DNA of 64,000 bases from Kushneria pakistanensis (GTDB lineage: Bacteria > Pseudomonadota > Gammaproteobacteria > Pseudomonadales > Halomonadaceae). The DNA lies in assembly GCF_014652795.1 (NCBI RefSeq), contig NZ_BMZM01000002.1, positions 310,001-374,000 of the forward strand, written 5' to 3'. Shown here in pieces: positions 58,387 through 64,000 of the stretch (within the stretch, counting starts at the first letter, position 1; the number at the start of each line of letters is the position of its first letter). A model generated the notes under the pieces. It was not told the DNA's origin. It made no database searches and saw only the letters and a program-made list of their open reading frames with translations. Position numbers and translations under genes: made by a program.

Positions 58387-59178
58387 CTAGGACAGCGCCT
58401 CGAAGGCCAGCGTTGGCATGTCGACGATATGCGAGCCGCCGTCGGCCATGATCATGGCACCCGTGATGATGGCGGAGGCGGGGCTGATCAGAAAGGCGCA
58501 GACCTCGGCGATCTCGTGGGCGCTGGCGGCCCGGCGCAGCGGGACATGCTGCGTCACGCGGGCGTAGGCGTCATCAAGCGACTCGTTATAGTGCGCCATC
58601 AGCGGCTGCATTTCCTCATCGGCCATCGGCGTTCGAATCCAGCCCGGGCAGACGCAGTTGACCCGAACACCTCTGGGGCCGTAGTCGCGGGCCAGCGAGC
58701 GGGTCAGACCGACGAGGGCATGCTTGGCGGTGGTATAGCCGCAGATGTCGCCGCCGGCCTGAAACGAGGCCAGTGACCCCAGCAGCACCATGGTGCCGTG
58801 TTGTTCGATCAGATGCGGCAGACACGCCCGGGCGCTGTAGAAGGCCGTGTCCAGATTCAGGCGCATCGCCTTTTGCCAGTCCTCTTCCGACATGTCGGTG
58901 GCCGCGCCCAGGTCGTGACCGCCGGCGCTGCAGATCAGGCTGTCGATACGCCCGTATGTCTCGATGATCTGCCGGCAAAAGCCGGCCCATTCGGTGGCGC
59001 TGGCGGCATCGCCGGACAGCACCAGTCCGCCGATCTCTCCGGCCAGCGCCTCGAGTGGCTCACGGCGGCGACCGATCAGGACCACGTTGTGCCCGAGCGC
59101 CGCCTGCTGGCGCGCGCAGGCTTCCCCGACGCCGGTGCCGGCGCCGGTAATGACGATGGTTCTTTTTTCAAAGGTCAT
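58387..59178 (-). CDS. Short-chain dehydrogenase/reductase coupled to moaF
   Basis: This 263-residue SDR has TGAGTGVGEACARQQAALG (cofactor site), CSAGGHDLG (NAG-like) and active-site YTTAKHALVGLTRSLARDYGPRGVRV; it ends with TGAMIMADGG. The start codon overlaps the MoaF gene by 11 nt, so the two are co-translated and probably work in one pathway. The substrate cannot be read from sequence. Confidence 0.92.
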   Translation of the reverse strand: MTFEKRTIVITGAGTGVGEACARQQAALGHNVVLIGRRREPLEALAGEIGGLVLSGDAASATEWAGFCRQIIETYGRIDSLICSAGGHDLGAATDMSEEDWQKAMRLNLDTAFYSARACLPHLIEQHGTMVLLGSLASFQAGGDICGYTTAKHALVGLTRSLARDYGPRGVRVNCVCPGWIRTPMADEEMQPLMAHYNESLDDAYARVTQHVPLRRAASAHEIAEVCAFLISPASAIITGAMIMADGGSHIVDMPTLAFEALS

Positions 59179-59986
59179 CGGGATACTCCGTATTGCTCAG
59201 GCGCTGGCAATAGGAGGCCATCGGGAAGTTGGCCAGCGGTGCGTCCTCGGTATCGCCCACGCCGAAGATCTTGCCATCGCTGCGGTGGTTCTGCTCATCG
59301 ATCATGACGATGCCCAGCGTCGGCACGATCTTTTCGCGCCAGATGAACAGATAGAGATCGTCGGTGATCCTGTAGTAGTGGCAGCGGTCGGTATCGCACA
59401 GGCCCTGCTCCACGCCCTTCAGGCACTGCCACGTGTAGAAGTTGGGGTTCAGGTAGGTGTGCTCATACACCTCTGTGGGGCTGTAGCGATAGAGATTGCG
59501 CACGCCGATGAGCTCATCGGTCAGGGCATGCGGACAGGCGCCGTCACTGAAGGCCCGGTTCACCGTGCCGTGGCTGATCTCGACGTTCACATCGGTCAGT
59601 GCCCGGCCGCCGAGGGCGCGTTCGTAAAGTCCGGTCTTGATGGTATCGAACGTGGGCAGGGTGCCGACGACCTGCGTATAGCTGTCGGTCAGCGTGTCCA
59701 GCACCACCGTATAGGACGTGACCGGGCGTGCCGATTCCTCCAGCCAGTCGAGCAGATAGATGCCCTGACGCAAGGAGGTCAGGCGCAGCCTGACCGCCTC
59801 GCCGTCATCGACACGCAGCGTCTGCTGGTCGATGTCCAGACGGCGGACATTACCGCTGGCGTCGTGAAGTTCGATCCTTTTGCCGCTCAGATCGGCCGAG
59901 TTATCCAGCGCGTAGGAGTCCGTCTCGAAACCCTTTTCAAGACCGGTGACCGAGATCCATTCGGAGGGAGAAGTGGTTGTTGTCAT
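59168..59986 (-). CDS. MoaF domain protein
   Basis: This 272-residue soluble protein matches the MoaF family: an N-terminal beta-rich domain (SGKRIELHDASGNVRRLDID) and a C-terminal domain (VNVEISHGTVN... YEHTYLNPNFYTWQCLKGVEQGLCDTDRCHYYRITDDLYLFIWREKIVPTLG). In Klebsiella moaF lies in a monoamine (tyramine) regulon; the name does not mean molybdopterin synthesis. It leads an operon with an SDR gene. Divergent from the first APC permease. A small-molecule lipocalin-like binding role is inferred. Confidence 0.85.
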   Translation of the reverse strand: MTTTTSPSEWISVTGLEKGFETDSYALDNSADLSGKRIELHDASGNVRRLDIDQQTLRVDDGEAVRLRLTSLRQGIYLLDWLEESARPVTSYTVVLDTLTDSYTQVVGTLPTFDTIKTGLYERALGGRALTDVNVEISHGTVNRAFSDGACPHALTDELIGVRNLYRYSPTEVYEHTYLNPNFYTWQCLKGVEQGLCDTDRCHYYRITDDLYLFIWREKIVPTLGIVMIDEQNHRSDGKIFGVGDTEDAPLANFPMASYCQRLSNTEYPDDL

Positions 59987-60089
59987 TGAAGGCTCCTGAG
60001 CTACCTGTAAAGGGGACGTTCATCCTTGCGCCGGGCGACAGCCGGCGCTATCCACCAAATGGGGGAGGCCCGGAAAACGCTGACGGACC

Positions 60090-61826
60090 CGGCAGGGAAA
60101 GGAAAATTTCTGGCAGGAGCAATCAAGAAAGCCGGGGCCGGCCGGCGCAGATTGAATTAGCAGGGTTTAATGCCCGCATCGATCACCAACAATAATTCCG
60201 GATACTCTCCACAGAGGTAACCCATCATGGTCGACACCACGAAAGCAGGGTCAGTGTCTCCGACCACGTCGCCCGTCCGCCAGGCCATCGGCTTCAAGAC
60301 CATGATTGCCATCTGCGTGGGGACCGTGGTCGTGCAGGGCGCCATGGCCTCGGCGCTGCTGGGCTTTGGCCTCGGAGGCCTGAGCTTTCTGGCCGCCATG
60401 CTGGTCGCGGCGCTGCTGGCCGTGTGCAACGCCATGACCTTCTCGGAGCTCTCGCTGATGTATCCGCAGGCGGGGACGCTGGCCACCTATACCCAGAAGG
60501 CGATCGGCCATTTCCCCGCCATCGTGTCGGTGTTTGCCGGCTACGTCATGGTGGCGATCTTCGCGATTCCCGCCGAATTTCTGCTGGTAGATGCCCTGTT
60601 GCAGGCCCTGTTCCCCGAGACGCTGCCCTCTCATGTGGTGCCGATCATGCTGCTGGCGGCGCTGGCCGTGCTCAATATTCTGGGCACCGACGTCTTTGCC
60701 AGACTGCAGAACGTGTTCACCTTCGCCATGATCGTCGCCATCTTCCTGGTAGGCGCCACGGCGCTGGTTCAGGCGCCGTCACCGGCGGTCGCCGAGACCG
60801 CCGTCGGCATCGGCTGGGGCATTGACGGCATCGTCGATGGCAGCTTCATCGGTCTGGTGGCGCTGGCCATGTGGATGTTCGTCGGCTGCGAGTTCGTCTG
60901 TCCGATGATCAATGACATTCGCCAGCCGGAAAAGCGCATTCCGCGGGCCATGTTCCTGTCGCTGGGGATCATCTTTGTGCTGTTTTCGCTGTTCTGCCTC
61001 GGAGCCGGTCGCTACCTCTCGACCGAAACCCTGACCACCTCGCCGATGCCGTACGTCGACCTGGTCGGTGATGTGTTTGGCCGGGCCGGTCTGATCATTG
61101 CCACCGTGATGGGGATCACCGCGACCTGTAGCACGGTCAACACGGTGCTGGCCGCCGTACCGCGCATGCTCTCGGGCATGGCCGACAACGGACAGGCGTT
61201 CAGGATCATGGGCAAAATGCATCCGCGCTATAACACGCCCTGGGTCGGTATTGTCTTTCTGGCGCTGGGTGTGCTCGTGCCCTTTTTGCTGATCACGCCC
61301 GATCAGATCATCTCGCTGGTGATCGCGGCGGCGACCAGCTGGCTGCTGGCCTATATCGTGGCGCACATCGATGTGATCGTGCTGCGCCGCCGCCGGCCCG
61401 AGCATCGCCGCCCCTACCGCACGCCGTTTTACCCGCTGCCGCAGATTGTGGGGATCATCGGCATGGCCTATGTGGCCGCCAACGCCTCACCCTCACCCGC
61501 GATGACCGCCACGATCTACACGCTTCTGGGTGTGGTGCTGGGACTTGTCAGCCTGGTCGCGATCGTATGGGTCAAATTCAAAATGAAGAAGGGACTTTTC
61601 GAGCCGGATATGCGCGACTAGCGCCACCCGGGGCGGCCCCGCGCCGGCCCGCTGGCTTTCGGCGTCCGACTGTGCCGCCACGGGCCAGGGCAGGGAAAGA
61701 AAAATTTCTGGCACGAGAAAACAAGAATGCCGCGCCCGTCAGGCGCAGATTGGCACCTCAGGCCGGGATACCCCCTCGGTATCCGCCAATAATAATGCCG
61801 GATGCACTCCGTTAAGGTGACCAATC
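60090..61826 (+). repeat. Tandem duplication unit covering leader and permease
   Basis: The leader at 60090-60226 and the one at 61689-61826 share a conserved stretch (GGCAGGGAAAG..AAATTTCTGGCA) and CAATAAT..CCGGAT before each start codon. With the two permease genes this gives a 1.6-kb repeat, so promoter and gene were duplicated together and then diverged. Confidence 0.8.
60227..61621 (+). CDS. APC-family amino acid/amine permease (copy 1)
   Basis: This 464-residue transporter has 12 hydrophobic helices, beginning RQAIGFKTMIAICVGTVVVQGAMASALLGFGLGGLSF and containing ALMWMFVGCEFVCPMINDIRQPEKRIPRAMFLSL (APC motif region). It is likely to import an amino acid or amine. AGAGGT precedes the start. 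It is nearly repeated by the next gene; the upstream leaders are also alike. Confidence 0.92.
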   Translation: MVDTTKAGSVSPTTSPVRQAIGFKTMIAICVGTVVVQGAMASALLGFGLGGLSFLAAMLVAALLAVCNAMTFSELSLMYPQAGTLATYTQKAIGHFPAIVSVFAGYVMVAIFAIPAEFLLVDALLQALFPETLPSHVVPIMLLAALAVLNILGTDVFARLQNVFTFAMIVAIFLVGATALVQAPSPAVAETAVGIGWGIDGIVDGSFIGLVALAMWMFVGCEFVCPMINDIRQPEKRIPRAMFLSLGIIFVLFSLFCLGAGRYLSTETLTTSPMPYVDLVGDVFGRAGLIIATVMGITATCSTVNTVLAAVPRMLSGMADNGQAFRIMGKMHPRYNTPWVGIVFLALGVLVPFLLITPDQIISLVIAAATSWLLAYIVAHIDVIVLRRRRPEHRRPYRTPFYPLPQIVGIIGMAYVAANASPSPAMTATIYTLLGVVLGLVSLVAIVWVKFKMKKGLFEPDMRD

Positions 61827-63221
61827 ATGTCAGACACCACCAGGGCAATGCCGATGCCCTCCGTTGGCGCGCCTGCGCGGCAGGCCATCGGCTTCAGGAC
61901 CATGATCGCAATCTGCGTAGGCTGCGTGGTCGTTCAGGGGGCCATGGCGTCCGCACTGATGGGCTTTGGCCTCGGGGGCCTGAGCTTTCTGGCCGCCATG
62001 CTGGTGGCGGCCTTCTTTGCGCTTTGCAACGCCATGACCTTCTCGGAACTCTCGCTGATGTATCCGCAGGCGGGCACGCTGGCCACCTATACCCAGAAGG
62101 CGATCGGCCATTTTCCCGCCATCGTGTCGGTCTTCTCGGGTTATGTGGTGGTGGCGATGTTCGGGCTGTCCGCCGAGCTGTTGCTGGTTGATGCCCTGCT
62201 GCAGGCGCTGTTTCCCGAAACGCTGCCGCCCCATCTGGTGCCCGTGCTGCTGCTGGTGAGTCTGGCTGCCCTCAATATTCTGGGCACCGATGTCTTCGCC
62301 AGACTCCAGAACGTGTTCACCTTCGCCATGATTGCCGCCATCCTGATCGTGGGCGCCACGGCCCTGATCGAGCCGCCCACTGCCGAGGTGGCGAGTGCTG
62401 CTGCGGGCATTCATCGGGGTACCGGCAGTATCGTCGATGGCAGCTTTATCGGTCTGGTGGCGCTGGCGATGTGGCTGTTTGTCGGCTGTGAGTTCATCTG
62501 TCCGATGATCAACGACATCCGCCAGCCGGAAAGACGCATTCCGCGTGCCATGTTCATGTCGCTGGGCATCATCTTCGTGCTGTTTGCGCTGTTCTGTCTG
62601 GGGGGCGGGCGCTATCTATCGGTCGAGACCCTGACCACCTCGCCCCTGCCCTACCTTGATCTGGTCGACGGTGTCTTTGGCAAGGCCGGGCTGATCATCG
62701 CCACCGTCATGGGCCTGACCGCGACCTGCAGCACGGTCAATACGGTGCTGGCCTCGGTGCCGCGCATGCTCTCGGGCATGGCCGACAACGGGCAGGCGTT
62801 CGGCATCATGGGCAAACGCCATTCACGCTATAACACGCCCTGGGTCAGCATCGTGTTTCTGGCCGCAATCGTTGCGATCCCCTTCATGCTGGTCAAGGCA
62901 GACAACATCGTCATTTTGCTGATCGGTGCCTCGACCAGCTGGCTGCTGGCCTATATCGTCGCGCATATTGATGTGATCGTGCTGCGTCGTCGTCGCCCGC
63001 ATCAGCGCCGCCCGTACCGCACGCCGTTTTATCCGCTGCCGCAGGTGCTGGGCATCATCGGCATGGCCTACGTGGCCGCCAACGCCTCGCCCTCCCCTGA
63101 CATGACCCCCATGGTCTACACGCTTCTGGGCGTGGTGCTGGGCATCGTCAGCCTGATTGCGCTGGTCTGGGTGAAGTTCAAAATGAAGAAGAAACTGTTC
63201 GAGCCGGACATGAGCGAATAA
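61827..63221 (+). CDS. APC-family amino acid/amine permease (copy 2)
   Basis: The same length (464) and the same helices as copy 1, with most residues identical; differences cluster in helices 4 and 5, the loop around 185-200 and a C-terminal membrane segment (AAIVAIPFMLVKADNIVILLIGA). Whether the two differ in substrate is unknown. AAGGTGA precedes the start. It lies 205 nt after copy 1, with a leader repeated from copy 1. Confidence 0.92.
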   Translation: MSDTTRAMPMPSVGAPARQAIGFRTMIAICVGCVVVQGAMASALMGFGLGGLSFLAAMLVAAFFALCNAMTFSELSLMYPQAGTLATYTQKAIGHFPAIVSVFSGYVVVAMFGLSAELLLVDALLQALFPETLPPHLVPVLLLVSLAALNILGTDVFARLQNVFTFAMIAAILIVGATALIEPPTAEVASAAAGIHRGTGSIVDGSFIGLVALAMWLFVGCEFICPMINDIRQPERRIPRAMFMSLGIIFVLFALFCLGGGRYLSVETLTTSPLPYLDLVDGVFGKAGLIIATVMGLTATCSTVNTVLASVPRMLSGMADNGQAFGIMGKRHSRYNTPWVSIVFLAAIVAIPFMLVKADNIVILLIGASTSWLLAYIVAHIDVIVLRRRRPHQRRPYRTPFYPLPQVLGIIGMAYVAANASPSPDMTPMVYTLLGVVLGIVSLIALVWVKFKMKKKLFEPDMSE

Positions 63222-63304
63222 GAACGCGGCGTTGAGTGAATGGAAAAACGCCTGTGCCGTTACGCGGGGCGCTCCAGTGGAGCGCCCCTTTTCATGAGCT
63301 CTGT

Positions 63305-64000
63305 TCAGGCCGCATTGATCAGGATATCGGCGCCCTTCTCCGCCACGGCAATGGTCGGGGCATTGGTGTTGCCGCCGGGCAGGGTCGGGAAGATCGAGCA
63401 GTCGATGACCCGAAGACCGTCCACGCCATGCACCTTCAGCTCGAGATCGACGACCGAGTGTCTGGCGTCCTGTCCCATGCGGCAGGTGCCGACCGGGTGA
63501 TAGGTCGTCTTGCAGTACTGGCGAATGAAGGCTTCCAGTGCCCGGCGGTTGTCATTGGCGTTCTGCGCCATCAGGTAGCGCGCCTCGGGTGGCGAGAAGA
63601 TGTCATCGATGACGCCGGCCAGCGCCGGCGTGTCAAGCAGCGCCAGGCCCGCACGCAGCGAGCGCATCTGGTGTTCCAGATCCTCGGGCGCCTCGAGAAA
63701 CCGGGCATCGATGGCCGCGGTCTTTGCGCCGCGCGGTCCGGTCAGGCGCACCGTGCCCCGTGAGGCCGGGCGCAGATGGCCGACCTTGAGAGTAATGCCG
63801 TGGGTGCGCCCAAGACCAATGCCGTTGGGGTCGTCCCAGGTGTCCAGCACCGGCATGAAATGGACCTGGGTGTCGGCGCGCCCCTCATCGGCGGTGTCCA
63901 GAAAGGCGCCGCCCTCCAGCACGTTGGAGGTCAAAAGCCCGCGGCGATGCAGCAGCCACTCGGCGCCGTGACGCAGTGCGCGCAGGCCCGCGTCTTCCCC
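63305..64000 (-). CDS. GMC-family oxidoreductase, C-terminal part (runs off the window)
   Basis: The 231 residues visible are the C-terminal portion of a glucose-methanol-choline oxidoreductase (choline-dehydrogenase-like). They include GLRALRHGAEWLLHRRGLLTSN, TTYHPVGTCRMGQD and the FAD-binding ending RVIDCSIFPTLPGGNTNAPTIAVAEKGADIL. The frame is open to the window edge, so the start and the N-terminal FAD motif lie beyond 64000. It converges with the APC permease. Confidence 0.93.
   Translation of the reverse strand, partial: GEDAGLRALRHGAEWLLHRRGLLTSNVLEGGAFLDTADEGRADTQVHFMPVLDTWDDPNGIGLGRTHGITLKVGHLRPASRGTVRLTGPRGAKTAAIDARFLEAPEDLEHQMRSLRAGLALLDTPALAGVIDDIFSPPEARYLMAQNANDNRRALEAFIRQYCKTTYHPVGTCRMGQDARHSVVDLELKVHGVDGLRVIDCSIFPTLPGGNTNAPTIAVAEKGADILINAA

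Noticed and set aside
60090-60155. TGGCA elements in the permease leaders as sigma-54 promoters
   Set aside because: The GG is present but no GC occurs at the required spacing in either leader.

Overview
The window looks like chromosomal DNA of a high-GC, salt-tolerant gammaproteobacterium. Halomonadaceae (Halomonas/Kushneria type) is my best guess, based on the Pseudomonas/Halomonas-style nar locus (fused NarK, narXL upstream, a PpiC gene after narI), FNR/NarL, NorR and OhrR regulation, and codon and GC style. I see no rRNA, tRNA, CRISPR array, transposase or prophage block. A perfect 16-bp parS-like palindrome at 31452-31467 suggests the region lies in the origin-proximal part of the chromosome.

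Layout. (1) 1-3982, minus strand: narH-narJ-narI-ppiC, ending at a hairpin. (2) 3983-18581: a block that separates narH from narG. It holds an RTX-type glycerophosphodiesterase, a small lipoprotein, a YncD/PqqU-like TonB receptor, a beta-helix protein, a DUF488 gene, an oligopeptide/nickel-type ABC operon behind a Zur-like box, and a membrane acyltransferase. (3) 18582-28340: narG and a fused narK on the minus strand, divergent narX-narL, then a secreted cyclophilin. (4) 28448-31424: flavohemoglobin hmp with divergent norR, sharing three NorR-type sites and a sigma-54 promoter. (5) 31452-35344: parS, ohr/ohrR, an inositol-monophosphatase-family gene, and an Old Yellow Enzyme with an ArsR regulator. 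(6) 35355-39153: a ferric/aminoethylphosphonate-type ABC transporter with a candidate Pho box. (7) 39297-44330: an ion antiporter, an exported pyrophosphatase, MarR plus a siderophore-interacting protein, and an orphan Dcm methyltransferase. (8) 44594-52542: complete kdpFABCDE with a KdpE-like site. (9) 52665-55891: a MarR-MFS-HlyD efflux operon. (10) 55963-64000: GST, a LuxR-type regulator, two SDRs, MoaF, a tandem pair of APC permeases, and the C-terminal part of a GMC oxidoreductase that runs off the window.

How it fits together. Nitrate sensing (NarXL), nitrate/nitrite transport (NarK), respiration (NarGHI with the NarJ chaperone) and NO detoxification (NorR/Hmp) form one functional neighbourhood. 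The most notable feature is that narGHJI is physically split by about 14.6 kb. narG is followed by a strong bidirectional terminator, while narH has its own well-formed FNR/DNR box and a 7-2-7 NarL site. The two halves of one enzyme therefore appear to be expressed from two nitrate/anaerobiosis-responsive promoters. Several neighbouring regulators (NorR, OhrR, ArsR, two MarR proteins, Zur and Pho targets) each have a recognisable inverted-repeat site next to the gene they probably control.
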